Origin: Thecaphora thlaspeos
Taxonomy: Eukaryota; Basidiomycota; Ustilaginomycetes; Urocystidales; Glomosporiaceae
DNA: 64,000 bases
Direction: 5' to 3'
Assembly (NCBI GenBank): GCA_900291925.1
Contig: UWYS01000029.1
Span: forward strand, 1 to 64,000
The notes below the pieces were generated by a model, which was not told where the DNA came from, did not search any database, and was given only the letters and a program-made list of their open reading frames with translations. Both the position numbers and the translations under genes were made by a program. Shown piece after piece: positions 35,422 to 47,439 of the stretch. Position 1 is the first letter of the stretch; each line of letters begins with the position of its first letter.

Positions 35422-36780
35422 ATGGCCGACCAGAGCGATGCCGCCGCAGACATCAGCCTCAACATTAAGGGTCCCTCGGAGCTCAAGCTCACCCTCACCA
35501 TCGCATCCGACCAGACAGTGAGACAGCTCAAGGAAAGCATCCAGCGCGAAAAGGACAACTTCCCCGCAGACGCTCAGCGCCTCATCTACGCCGGCAAGGT
35601 CCTCAAGGACGATGAGCCCCTCGCTACCTACAAGATCAAGCCAGGTCACACCGTACACATGGTCCGATCCGCTTCCCGCTCCGCACCCTCCACCGGCAAC
35701 CCGCAGACCAACGCTCCCGCCAGCGCCACTGCAGCCTCTTCCTCCTCGACGACGACGGGCAACAGTGCACAGGCCCAGGGCGTACCGTCGAACTTCTCCG
35801 CCGGCCAGAACTTCAACAACGACTCACTCTCCATCCTCAACCGCGCCGACTACGCCGGTCCGCACATGGCCAGGCTGCTCAACGAAAGCGGCGGTGCATT
35901 CGGCCAGATGGGCCTCAATCCGCGCGACCCCAACATGATGATGGGCATGATGCAGAACCCAGAGGTGCAGCGCCAGATGCGCGACATGCTCAGCCGCCCC
36001 GAGTTTGTCGACATGCTCATCTCGCAGCAGCCCCAGCTCCAGGCCATGGCGCCCCAGATGCGCGAGATGATGCGCTCCGAGCAGTTCCGCGAGATGATCA
36101 CCAACCCAGAGACCATGCAGCGCATGGCCCAGATGCAGCAAATGTTTGGTGGCGGCGGCGGCGGTGCTGGTGGTGGACTGGGCGGGCTCGGCGGTCTGGG
36201 AGGATTCGGCGGTGCGGCGGGAGCGGGTGCTGGTGCTGGAGGTGCGGCTCAGTTCCCGCCACCCGGCGCCTTCGGCAGTCCCACCGCAGCGAGTCAGCAG
36301 CAGCAGCAGCAGCACGGAGCCGACGCGGCAGGCGTGACTGCGGGGGGCGCCAACCCGGCACTGCCCAACATGGATCTTCTCAGTAGCCTGATGGGTCTCG
36401 GCGCCGGCAACGGTGGAGGTGCTGCCGGTGCGGGCGGGCAGCAACCACCCAACCCCTTTGCTGCGATGGGTGGATTTGGAGGAGGCGCGGGCGCGGGAGG
36501 ACAGGGAGCGGCAGGCGGCAACCCCTTTGGCGATCCGGCGCTGTTGCAGCAGCTCCTCGGTGGCCTCGGTGGAGGCGGAGCTGGAGGTGCGGCAGCGGCG
36601 CCGCGCGACACGCGTCCGCCCGAGGAGCGCTTTGCGACGCAGCTCGAGCAGATGCAGGCGATGGGCTTCTACGACGGTACCAGCAATGTCCGGGCGCTGC
36701 TCATGAGCGGCGGTAGCGTCGAGGGGGCCATTGGCATCCTGCTCGATAACCCCAACCCGCCCCTGACCGGCGGACAGTAG
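35422..36780 (+). CDS. DSK2: Ubiquilin, UBL-UBA proteasome shuttle
   Basis: Shuttle factor that carries polyubiquitinated proteins to the proteasome. Single exon, 452 aa. The UBL is at about 11-84 (LKLTLTIASDQTVRQLKESI, then YAGKVLKDDEPL). The STI1/ubiquilin central repeats at about 150-245 have the usual pattern of NPE and RPE turns with Met-rich helices (NPEVQRQMRDML, NPETMQRMAQMQ). A Gly/Ala/Gln-rich linker follows. The C-terminal UBA is at about 397-445 (FATQLEQMQAMGF, VEGAIGILLDNP). The start at MADQSDA (35422) places the UBL at the N-terminus; the open frame upstream is judged untranslated. The glycine-rich linker is longer than in yeast Dsk2. Confidence 0.96.
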   Translation: MADQSDAAADISLNIKGPSELKLTLTIASDQTVRQLKESIQREKDNFPADAQRLIYAGKVLKDDEPLATYKIKPGHTVHMVRSASRSAPSTGNPQTNAPASATAASSSSTTTGNSAQAQGVPSNFSAGQNFNNDSLSILNRADYAGPHMARLLNESGGAFGQMGLNPRDPNMMMGMMQNPEVQRQMRDMLSRPEFVDMLISQQPQLQAMAPQMREMMRSEQFREMITNPETMQRMAQMQQMFGGGGGGAGGGLGGLGGLGGFGGAAGAGAGAGGAAQFPPPGAFGSPTAASQQQQQQHGADAAGVTAGGANPALPNMDLLSSLMGLGAGNGGGAAGAGGQQPPNPFAAMGGFGGGAGAGGQGAAGGNPFGDPALLQQLLGGLGGGGAGGAAAAPRDTRPPEERFATQLEQMQAMGFYDGTSNVRALLMSGGSVEGAIGILLDNPNPPLTGGQ

Positions 36781-38168
36781 TAATGGATGGTGAGCGACGG
36801 AAGGCGAGGTGGCTGCCTTCAACTAGCTGGACCCCCCCTTTGCAACTGCGCTGAATGTAAATCATGCCAATCGATGGAGAGCGAGTTGAAAGCAATGCAA
36901 TGCGCATGCTGTTCTGCTCCTAAGTACATATTGCCGCAGCGTTCCCGAAGAGCGTGGACGGTGTCGACCGGGGTGATGATGTCCAAGAGCCTACGAATGC
37001 TGGTCCCTGGACCCTAGCAATCGGGACGGCAGCCGAGGACACGGTGACCGCCTTGTCCGAGCCTCGATCGCAGGTGCAGAAGTGGCGTGGAGAAGGGCGG
37101 GGCAGCTCTTATCGAAGCAAGAAAGGGTACAGTAAACCTGGCGACGGGCTGTGAGGCGGTGCTATGGTAGCGTCGGGTTGGCCCGACCACTGCTGGCTGG
37201 TGCTCTTGCTTGATCTGGCGGCGGTGACAATGGCGGCGTCGACGTTAGCCTCTCTAGCTTGGCTTCGAACTGCTGACGCGCTCCAAAAGGGATCGGAGAT
37301 GAACGGACGCCGCCGCTACGACCGGAGTCAGCCGAGATCGTGACGACGACACCCTCGCTCGATGAGTAAATGTGGTCGGTCTTGACCACCTCCTGGGCGG
37401 GCTGTTGACGCCACCTCGACGGGTGATTCCGATGGACGGCAAGGTACTGAAGTCACACACAGGGAGAGAGGGAGCTGGCACAGAGGACGGCTCGGGAATC
37501 AGATTCGCCGCTGCGTGCTCCTTCCTGCCTGCAGGGGTTGCGAGCGGTCGAGACAGCCGTCTCGGAAAAGGCCGTCAGAGGTGGAGGCTGTGCAGGCAAG
37601 GCCGCTCAGATGAGACACAAGAAGAGCATGTCGCTTCCTTGCTCTTTGATACTCTCCTATCACTTCAGCCCATCTTCACCATCCGGGACTGCCGGTGACA
37701 TATTATATGACCCCCGTCAAGATCCAAACACGCTCACCCTCCGCACCGCCCCGCACCTACTTCGGACGGACGGACTGTTGCGGAACCTTGTCGAGATCGC
37801 AAGGTCGGTCACGGACACGCCGACATACCGGCTTTCGATCAACTCCGCCGACAGCTTGAGGTATTGCTTTCTGTCCAGCTACGCTCGGCATCGCCGCGGA
37901 CCTCTGCTTAGGACAAAAACGAACCAAGAGCAGGCCAGCGTCGGCCCTGTACACAGTCGCTCAGCCAACACCGCAGCTAGCCGGCCCCCTCGCTCGTCGT
38001 TCGCTGATCGGGACTCGCCCGCCCTGGGCTACATACGCGAAACCAGACCGAGGCTGAGCCTCTTTTGGCTCTTCAGCCTGTCAGCTGATCGGAAGAGTGC
38101 CGCCCCGGACCGGCCCTGCCCTATCCTTGATACCTTCGCAGCTCACCCCATCGCAGTGCAGCGCAGAG
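36781..38168. other. Intergenic region, DSK2 to tandem-UIM gene
   Basis: 1.4 kb holding the DSK2 3' flank and the upstream region of the next gene. Several overlapping frames are open, including one that runs into the following gene from 37538, but none has a recognisable domain. I see nothing further. Confidence 0.5.
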
Positions 38169-38492
38169 ATGCAGCCGACGACGCCTTCCTCGTCTGCGCC
38201 CCTGACGGCGAGCGGATCGCAGGGCGCATGGTACCAGCACGCTCCCGCCAGACCGCCGCCCCTACCGTTGTCGTCGCCGTCCAGCGCATACGCCGCATCC
38301 TACAGCCAGCAAGCCGAACCCTCTCGCATCTCTCTCGGCCACGGCGCCCCGAACCGCTACGCTCAACCACCGCTTCACCTTCAGCAGCCACACCACACCA
38401 GCTACCCTAGCCATCCACAGTACGGAGGATATCAGCTCCAGTCCCCTAGCACAATGCAACAGCAACAAAACCAATATCAACCGCAGCATTAT

Positions 38493-38526
<34 letters not shown>

Positions 38527-41500
38527 TCCGTCCTCCACAGCCTTACCAGCCGCCCATGGTCTCATCGCCTCTCCCCCTGATGCCGCGAGACGATCGCTTG
38601 CCCAATCCCTATGACCGACCCTTGCCGCAGCATTCGTCCTCTGGTGATGAAATCCAGCACAACGGCAGCTACGCCACTGGCGGCTCCTCACGTTCGCACT
38701 CGAGCGGCATCGCCGCTGCGGCCGATGACCGGCGCATTTCTCGTCTCTCCAGCATGCAGTCCGGGCACTCGACGTCCCTCTCACCGGCACTACCGCCGCC
38801 TCGACGGCCAGCCTCGAGCTCGTCCGCTGGTCGAGCAAGCAGGCAGTCTTCCTCAACCTCCGTGACCGCGCAGCAGCAGCAGCCAGTCTCTGGACAGATG
38901 GGCCACGAGTTCGACGACTGTCCCGGCTGCCGGTCAGAGATGGACGAGGCGCTCGCGGCCTCTCTAGCTTCGGCGCGCCTGGACGAGGAGCGCCGGAAGC
39001 AACGGGAGGCAGACGAGATGCAGGACGTCTACGCCATCAGCACCAGCGAGGAAGATGCCGGACGCAGGAGGGCCGAGGAAGAGGAGCGGCGGATGCTGGA
39101 AAAGGTCGTCGAAGACAGCAAGAAGGAGGCCGAGGTCCTCTCACGCCGCCAGGCCGACGAAGAGGAGCGCGTTCTCGAGGAGAGCAGGCAGGCGGCGCAG
39201 CGCGAACGACAGCGGGCCGTCGACGAGGACCAGCGCCAGATCGAACAGGCTCTCCGCGCATCGCAGGCAGACGCACGCAAGCGGGCCGAGGCCTTCGAAC
39301 AGGAGCAGGAGGAAGAGAGGGCTGCGATCGCCGAAAGCATGCGACAGCAGGAGGAAGAGTGGAAGAGGCGCGAGAGCGAGGAGCGCTCGATCATCGCCTT
39401 CTTTGAACACCAGTCGAGGCAGAACGGCCGCGTCCCACCGGACGACGGAGCTGGTTCGAGCCTGGCAGACCTGGCAACAGCGGAGGATTCGGAGGACACG
39501 GAGGCCGAATACTGGCGCTTCATCGGCCACAGCGAGGCGTACGACCTGGCAAAGAAGATGAAAAGCCACACTGATGACACTGCATCGCTCACTCCTACGG
39601 CTGCTGGCCCCTCGCACTTCTCGAATCCTTTGGCGAGGCGCCCTCTGCCGCCAGTGCCGGGACAAGCGGCTGCCGCTCCCGCGCCCGACCCTTCGCCCTC
39701 ACTACCAGTGTCGCCGCGGCTGGGAGCCGAAGACCACGTGCCCTTCAGCATCATCCCGATCGATGCGCCGCCTCCCTACGAGGCCGCCGCCAATCCCGAC
39801 GCTTTGCGCGCGCAGCCGCGCCATCCCCCAGGCAAGGGCACAGGGATAGGTGGCGATGCCAAACGATCGCACTCTGGCCCAGGCACCCTGCAGATGCCTA
39901 GCCGCCCGGATCTCAGCGCTTTGCAAGGATCCTGCATTTCGGCGCCCGGCCCAGACGAACCCGTCGAGGCGCCCAGCCCCGTCGACTCCTTTGCCGGTCC
40001 CAGTCCGCCAGCGAGCAAAGTGAGCTCTCCGGTGGGAGAGGCGAGGCCAAACTTTGGCGCTAGGTCCAGCTCGCTGTTGAGGCATGGAGACAGGCACTCG
40101 TCGTCGATTGAGCGCGACGAGCAAGGGTTGTCGTCGACGCCGCCACCGCCTCCCCCGCCACCGAAGGACGAGGGCTTGACGCTGCCTTCTTCCTCGCCCT
40201 CTCCTACGGCCGACAGCAGCGCATCGAACGTTGCAGAAACGTCCCTGGCCGCCGAGCCTGCATCGGCCCCTTCTGACGAAGTTGTGCCGGACGCCGTCAC
40301 ACCGTCGTCATCATCCTTGTCGCAGCAGCAGCAGTTTAAGCAGCAGTCGCGTGGCAAAAAGGCCATCGCCGGCGTTGACTTCGGCTTCGCAAATCAGCCC
40401 TTCGCAACGCAGCTGGAGAAAGTGCACGATCCAGGCGATGGCGACACGGCGGCCAGTTACTACTTCCCCAACACGCTGCAACTCACCAACGTCACCTTCT
40501 CCACCTCATCCCACTCCGCCCCCGCTGCTGCCACGGGCAAGCAGCGCAGTGGCCCACGCTCGCTAAGTGAGGTCGGGACGCGCGGGACCTACTTTACCAT
40601 CCGCGCCCACTCGTGGAAGAGCCTGCTGCGGGCCCTGGCTTGGTACGGCAACACACGCATAGAGGCGGGTCCAGAAGAGGTCGCCGACGCTGCTACGTCC
40701 GCCCCGTCTGGCGATCGCTCGCGGGGCAAGCTGCTCCTCCGCGTCGAGATCGAGTTTGTCACTCCGACGAAGGCCGAGGTAGGCTACGACGTCGGCGAGT
40801 ACGCTCGCAACGCCGCAAGCCTCTCGAAGCCGCCGGCGCATGTCGCGATCTGCATCTCACTCGTCCCCCCCGCGGCGGTGGCCCAGGCGTTCCACAGGAG
40901 CGCAGCATACAGGGCGAGTCAAGGTGAATCGAAACGGCTTGATGCCTTTTACGCCGGTCGCGGGTCGGCGAGACGGCTGATCTACCTACCGCGCCAGGCG
41001 CCCGCTCTGCCGATTCCGATGGTGAAGCTGGCGCAGCACGCCCACCTCAGCCACACGTTTAGCGCTGCGTGTCCGACATTGAGCCATACGGCTCGACACA
41101 GTCCGCGCGACCTGCACCATGCCATCGAACGGCACGACGAGGGGTACATCAAGAAGCAAAAAGCGCTTGTCAGCGCTGCTGCCCTCCTCGCCACCTCGTC
41201 CTCGCCGTCGGTCTCGGGCTCAAATGGCCACACAGCATCTAGCAACAGCCTCAGTCTGACGACGACGACGACGAACACGTCCTTTGTCAATTCGATGTTC
41301 CATCGACCTTCCATCGACACTCTTGCCTCTTCAAACGCTCCGACCATCGCCGAGAGCGATACCAGCGGAAGCCACGTCAACCTGATGGATAGCGAGCACG
41401 AAGACGAGGTGGACTTCAACAACCTAGCGCTAGAGGATGGAGGGGTGGAACAGGTCGAGGCGTTGGGGAAAAGGGCGAGGTTGAAGGCCAAAGTCAAGAG

Positions 41501-41591
41501 GAGGCTGGGAAAGTGGCAGGAAGACGGAAACGTCGTCGATGAGGATCTCGCGACGTGGATCACGCCGTTTGATGTCAACGAGCACGACTAG
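38169..41591 (+). CDS. Tandem-UIM coiled-coil protein, uncharacterised
   Basis: Not a family I can name. 1140 aa, one exon, from ATG 38169 (an in-frame start at 38097 is possible). Residues 1-250 are Gln/Pro/Ser-rich with polyQ. A highly charged helical block at about 255-410 holds two good ubiquitin-interacting-motif matches, MDEALAAS (258-265) and IEQALRAS (358-365). At least three degenerate copies also occur (around VVEDSK, VLEESR, AIAESM). A Ser/Pro-rich disordered region follows (about 450-730). It is then followed by a compact region at about 735-1000 with ordinary globular composition (GVDFGFANQPFATQLEKV; YYFPNTLQLTNVTF; LLLRVEIEFVTPTKAEVGY; VAICISLVPP). The C-terminus is acidic then basic and ends WITPFDVNEHD. 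The likely role is ubiquitin-dependent sorting or scaffolding, which is inference. It converges with the orphan gene 137 bp away. Confidence 0.75.
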
Positions 41592-41728
41592 GCGCCGCGG
41601 CCGCGGGACAGCGGGGCGTTACGAACACTACCTCGAGCGTGCTTGGGCAATCGCACACCGCTTCGAGCGTCGTCGCTCGACGAGACGACACGAAAGCGAG
41701 GAAAGAGATAACTGAAGAAGGGCAAGAT

Positions 41729-42987
41729 CTACAATGCCACACGATCCAACGTAACCGCCTCGACCGACACCTTGACTTGCGCCTGGCTCAACAGCTTGCG
41801 CGTCTCACGCCGACCCTCGTCGTGATCCTTGTCGCTCTCTTCTCTGAGCCGTTGCAACCTCGACTCGATCTGCTGCTCCATCCGCTCGCGGACCTCTTCT
41901 TTCTTTGGTAAAAGCCCGAGCGAAGCGGGCCAACTGAAAGCACGTATTTCCTTACTGCTCCCTTGCGTTCCGGCTTGCGGAAAGACGAGATGAATCCGCA
42001 AGAGTATCAAGGGTTCGTTTGCGAGGGCGTTTGAAGTTGATTCCCACTCCCCACCCTCCTCCTCTTGCCCTTGGCTTGGTGGTGGTGTGGAAGAGATTGA
42101 GAATCTCAAGGTCCGAGACGGGTCGTCGAGCGTGTAGATTACGCTGTACTCTAGCAGGAAACCGGAAAGTGTAAATCCGATTGAACTCGTCTTGATACTC
42201 GTCGTTGGAGATGTCGATTCGATCTTTTCACTCGGGCCGTCGGATGATCGGATCGGCTGGTATAGAGGTGAAGAGACGTAGATGACGTTGGAACGTCGGC
42301 TCTGGAGGTGTGAAAGGAGGTCTGAGAGCAGAGCATGGAACGTCCCGGAAGGTTCTGTGATCTATTCTCCCAAAGCACCCGTCGTCTTGAGGGAGTATCA
42401 GCTAGGATGACACCGTTCAAAGCGAAAGGGAAGCCAGAACGCGTTACTCACGTCGAGTGTCCCTGGTCGGACATCGACCATGCAACAGCATTCTATCCTT
42501 TGCCTACCCTTCTTTCCCATTTGGTCCTGAAATCGAAAGAGAGACTGTTCGAGTAATGGCGAATTGACGACAAATACATCTTCTGTCTCTACCCATCGAA
42601 GAAGTACGACTTCTTCCATATCTTTCAAGGAAGATAGGACGGAATTTAGAGTCTGTGTTTGGAGAGAGCTGAGACGGAATGTATCAAGAAGTGTAGCTTG
42701 GCTGTTGGATTGTCGTCGGAGAATGACAGGGAGGATCTCGAAAGGGCAAAGACGGATAAAAGGGCAAGTGAAATGAGCGAGGAAAGACGACGGGACGAGG
42801 CGACATAGATGCACTCTCACCGTATTCCATATCGAACGAGAAGGACATCTTCCGCTACCGTTCGGATAGCTCGTTGAGAGACCTTCTTTCCTCTTCCTCT
42901 TCCTTTCAACTGTCCTTTATCGACATTCGTATGGTTCAAGGCATCGTAAAGGATGCGAACGAGACAATGCAGCTCTGATCCGTCCAT
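41729..42987 (-). CDS. Conserved-looking orphan protein, possibly DUF4504/C1orf74-like
   Basis: Three exons, complement(41729-42361, 42452-42701, 42821-42987), 349 aa; splice phases agree (2, then 0). From ATG 42987: MDGSELHCLVRILYDALNH, a Lys/Arg/Gly patch, VAEDVLLVRYGIRQATLLD, then alternating strands and helices (VVLLRWVETEDVFVV; IECCCMVDVRPGTLD; FHALLSDLLSHLQ). After that come GFLLEYSVIYTLDD and a C-terminal amphipathic, charged helix rich in Glu/Arg. Composition is globular and unlike the low-complexity shadows around it, so I think it is a real gene. The overall layout, especially the GFLLEYSVIYT segment, reminds me of the DUF4504 (C1orf74) family, but that is a weak recollection. Function unknown. 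Bases here are less GC-biased than in the neighbours. Confidence 0.68.
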
Positions 42988-43740
42988 CCTTGGCTACGAT
43001 CGTAACGACGTGATCTGAGATGCACTTCGTACCGACTGCGTCCGAGGAAAATAATGACAATCTTGTGTTGAAGAGTTGTATCTTCAGCAACGTTCTTGAG
43101 CCTTAAGAGACACTGACAAGCGTCACCCTCCGTGGTTCTTCACGTCGTAAGGTAGTGGTGGTGGTGGTGGGAAAAGAACAAAGGTGCGAAAAAGCAAAAA
43201 CCTCCCCAGCCAGCGTCGTGTGGAGGCCGCCCACGGCTCCGTTGTCCGGCATCCGAGCCATTCTCACGCGACCACAACCCTTCACCCCCGAGCGATAACC
43301 TCACACACAGAAAGGCAGAGAGGAAACGAGAACGGCATATTATGTGACGAGGTGAAAGCGGTGGTGCGGGTGTGCTTGTAAATTGCAAGTGTGTGTGTTT
43401 TGGAGATGCCACTCCGTTCCCGTCAAATCGTGCACGACGACGACGATGGCGACAATGAAGCGACAAGAGGCGAGGTTCGCAAGGGACAGATGCTAAAACG
43501 ATGCTACGCCCCCAGACTTAGGTCGGGTTGATGGGAAGTGTCGTTGTGTTGGTACAGAGGACGAACGGACGGACGGGAAAAAAGACACGGCAGGCTGGAT
43601 CTAGTGGGCCAAGGGGAGGAGAGGCAAGCTCGGGAATAAAGCAAGGGCCGGAGGGAAGGGGTAGGGAGCTATAACACAAAGATATGGGGGGGGGGGGGGG
43701 GGAGAGAGAGAGTGGGGAAACGGACGAGTCACGTCGCCGT
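42988..43740. other. Intergenic region, orphan gene upstream / mtHSP70 3' flank
   Basis: Upstream region of the orphan gene and 3' flank of the HSP70 gene. Contains a G17 run at 43686-43702 adjoining a short GA tract, just past the HSP70 stop. No gene is seen. Confidence 0.6.
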
Positions 43741-46042
43741 CTACTGCTTCTTCTCGCCCTCGCCTTCGGGCTTAGCCTCCTCAGAGGACGAGCTCTGCTG
43801 GCCGCGCTTCTCGTACACCAGCTTGAACAGCTGTAGCGACGCCTGCTGGGTCGCGTCGATCTTCTCACGGATCGCGTCGGCGGTGACATCGCTGTCGGCG
43901 TTGAGGCCCTTGGCGGCGAGCTCCTCAGTCTCCTTGATGAGGACGTTGAGCTTCTCCTTCTCCTCGGCGGGTAGCTGCTCGCTGAACTCCTGCATCGCCT
44001 TGGTCGTCTCGCCGCAGACCGAGTGGGCACGGTTGGCCTCCTCGATAACGGCCTTGCGCGCCTTGTCCGACTCAGCGTACTGCTCGGCATCGGCAACCAT
44101 GCGCTCGATCTCGTTGTCGCTCAGACCGGATCCGGCCGAGATCGTCATCGACTGGTCCTTGTTGGTCGCCTTGTCCGAGGCCGACACGTGCATGATGCCG
44201 TCGGCGTCGATGTCGAAGGTGACCTCGATCTGGGGGACACCCTTGGGCGCCGGCGGGATGCCCGTCAGCTGGAAGTTGCCGAGCAGCTTGTTGTCGCGGA
44301 CAAGCTCACGCTCTCCCTGGTAGACCTGGATGTCGACGGCGGTCTGGCCGTCAGCGGCAGTCGAGAAGACCTGGCTCTTCTTGGTGGGGATCGTCGTGTT
44401 GCGGTTGATCAGACGGGTGAAGACACCGCCGAGCGTCTGGATGCCGAGCGAGAGAGGGGTAACGTCGAGCAGCAGGACGTCGGTGACCTGGCCGGAGAGG
44501 ACACCTCCCTGGATCGAAGCGCCAATGGCAACGGCCTCGTCGGGATTGACACCCTTGCTGGGGTCGCGGTTGAATATGCTCTTGACCGTCTCGAGGACCT
44601 TGGGCATGCGCGACATACCGCCGACCATGATGACGTCCTGGATCTCGGAGGGCTTGACGCCGGCATCGTTGAGCGCCTTCTTGCAAGGCTCGACGGTCCG
44701 GTCGACGAGCTTGCCAACGAGGCCCTCGAGCTGAGCGCGGGTGAGCTTCGAGTTGATGTGCTTGGGGCCGGTGGCGTCAGCGGTAATGTAAGGCAGGCTG
44801 ATGTCGGTCTGGCTGGTCGACGAAAGCTCGATCTTGGCCTTCTCGGCAGCTTCGCGGATACGCTGGATGGCCATGCGGTCCTTGGAAAGGTCGATGTTGG
44901 TCTCCTTCTTGAACTCGTTGACAAAGTGCTCGACGAGGACGATGTCGAAGTCCTCACCTCCGAGGTGGGTGTCACCGTTGGTCGACTTGACCTCGAAGAC
45001 GCCCTTCTGCATCTCCAGAATGGAGATATCGAAGGTACCGCCGCCAAGGTCGAAAACGGCGATGATGGACGAGTCGTCGCGGTCCATGCCGTACGCGAGC
45101 GCAGCGGCGGTGGGCTCGTTGATGACACGGAGAACGTCGAGACCGGCGATGGCGCCGGCATCCTTGGTGGCCTGTCGCTGCGAGTCGTTGAAGTAGGCGG
45201 GAACGGTGATGACGGCGTGCTTGACCGGCTTGCCAAGGTAGCCGGCGGCGGTCTCCTTCATCTTGCCGACAACGAAGGCACCAATCTGCGAGGGGGAGTA
45301 CTTCTGGCCGCGCGCCTCGAGCCAGGCGTCGCCGTTAGAGTGAGAGATGATCTTGAAGGGGACGTTGCTCAGGTCCTTCTGGACCTCCTTGTCCTGGAAC
45401 TTCCGGCCGATGAGACGCTTAGTGGCAAAGAGGGTCGCCTCGGGATTGACGACGGCCTGGCGCTTGGCGGGAAGACCGATGAGACGCTCGCCGTCCTTGG
45501 TGAAAGCGACGACTGAGGGCGTTGTTCGGCCACCTTCAGAGTTCTCAATGACTCGTGCCTGCTGGCCCTCCATCACCGAGACACACGAGTTGGTCGCTGT
45601 AGGCCGGAGAAAGAGAAGACAGGACGTCAATCAGCATTGACAGTCAAGCCAGGTAAGGGGGCCGCCGTCCCCGGGAGAGATCAGGACAAAAGCAAGCTCC
45701 TTCCTCCGTCCGCGGTCCACGTTCGCTGTTACCGTGCGAATACTCACTTCCGAGATCGATTCCGATAACGGGGCCGGAGACCTTGCCAGAGTTGAAGCGG
45801 GCTCTCATTGGTGCAAGGCTCTGCGGGAGTTTGAGATGATTGCCACAAGCGGCCAGAGCGACGGGTGGAAGAGGAAAGAGTCAGCATCCAGCGGCACGAC
45901 ACCATCGTTCGCCACAGCAGAGGGCTGAGAGGGGAGGGGCACGGCATTCGCCGTTACTCACCGCCATCGAGGGTGCGGATCGGAGGGGCTGGTTGAGCAT
46001 CCGGGTCGCCGGAACGGCAGCGCGAAGCGATCGAGACATCAT
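43741..46042 (-). CDS. SSC1: Mitochondrial HSP70
   Basis: Matrix chaperone and motor of presequence import. Three exons, complement(43741-45596, 45748-45820, 45962-46042), 669 aa. Exon 1 encodes an Arg/Ala-rich matrix presequence ([15 protein letters not shown]), and exon 2 the start of the ATPase domain. The junction restores GIDLGTTNSCV, the first phosphate loop. Further signatures are [29 protein letters not shown], the [20 protein letters not shown] segment, and mitochondria-type linker and substrate domain ([20 protein letters not shown]). The tail [13 protein letters not shown] lacks EEVD, which excludes a cytosolic HSP70. Length is normal for the family. The two ATGs at the start (46042, 46039) are adjacent; the first is used. 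I looked for clear heat-shock elements upstream and found none I would report. Confidence 0.97.
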
Positions 46043-47439
46043 CTTGAGCGTATGTGTGTGTATAGTGTCGGGAAACGAGAAAGAAAAAGAGGACGGAAGG
46101 AGGATGGTGGTGCTGGTATCGAGGAGCGAGGGGGAAAGGGACGGAAGCTAGGCGCAGGTGATGTGTGGCGGCCGTTGCGCGTGTGTGTGGGTGACTGGAA
46201 GGAAGATCGTGGAGAGATCGAAGCACGAGGTAAATGAAGGGGGAGGCGGCGGCCGCTGGGGCTTTTGTCGAGAATTGATTGATCGGTCCAGCCGGTCGGG
46301 TTGGTCGAGTTCGGGCGGCGGTATGTGGCGAGGCTATGCTGAAGAGCGAGTCAGGGCCGCGCCGCTGGCTGAGCTGAGCATCCTCTCTTTTTTCCATTTC
46401 CTTCTCGTTTCTTCCAGCTTGCTTTGCCGCGCTGGGCCCAGGCCTTCTTTGTCAGACGCCCGGCCAGCCCCGCCGGCCCTAGCCAGCCTGCCCATCCGCG
46501 TCACATGGGCGCTGCCTCCGAGAGGTCTCCCTCTCCAATGAAAGCTCGCAGCAGCCCGTCTGTCGGCGCGCGATTTTTTCTTCTTCCTGCCTTCCGCTTT
46601 CGTCGACAGGGTCCGTCCGTTTTTCTTCTGCGACCTTCGACTCGCGTTCTTCCTAGCTGGTGGAGCGGGTCACACGATTCGCACGAGACGATCGGCAAAG
46701 AAGCCCTCGTCCAATCAGTTCAAAGGCTCGCTCACGCCGCCGGATCCGGTCATCCCCGGCCTGAATGGTTCCTTTTGCATCCGGCTTCCGAGGGGGACGT
46801 GCGTGTTGCGCGCCTTTTGGACCCTTTCGACAACGGCAGAGCACTACCATCGAGAACAACCAACCCTTGGCGTCATGTTCATCATCGATGCGCAGTGTGG
46901 CCGAGCATATCAAGAGGCTGCGGAGCACGGCCCCCCACGACTTGAGTTCGACGATTTCACTACACTGGCCTTCCGCTCCGGGTGCTTGTAACCAAGTCAG
47001 ACATCTCGCGGGCAGTGTGTTAAATGACAGTGGCGAAAGCGGTACGACGGCGAGAGGCTAAGAACGATAAAGTTGAGCTCGAGTGGCGAGCTCGACGAGT
47101 AGATCGGAGGCTGGCTAGAAGTGTACAGGCAAGAAGCAGACAAGCGCGACCGCGGTGGCGACGGCAGAGATCCTGTAACCGAGGTAGGAGGTCAAGGCTG
47201 GGGATATGGATGAAGGACGCGGCTGTTGTCGCAAGGTGGCAGCTGCCTGAAAGACTGATGTGAGGACGATCGCAGCCGGGCCGATCGTCACTGCGATTTG
47301 CGCCACAGCGGACAGGGAGTCGAAGGTGGGTGCAATGAGGCCGGGATCGTCCACCTCCCAGGCTTCGTTTCTGGCCAATCTGGCGCTGCCCAGCCCCCTG
47401 AGCAGAGGATGGCTAAGTGGACGGGGCAGGAGATGATCG
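46043..47439. other. Upstream region of mtHSP70 and 3' flank of RAD6
   Basis: 1.4 kb without a supportable gene. A minus-strand frame across 47115-47549 contains hydrophobic stretches but overlaps the RAD6 coding end in another frame and is judged spurious. Confidence 0.5.

Noticed and set aside
44023..45516. 497-codon plus-strand frame opposite mtHSP70
   Set aside because: Antisense shadow. HSP70 antisense frames are a known annotation artefact, and this one has the usual Val/Leu/Asp/Gly-rich composition.
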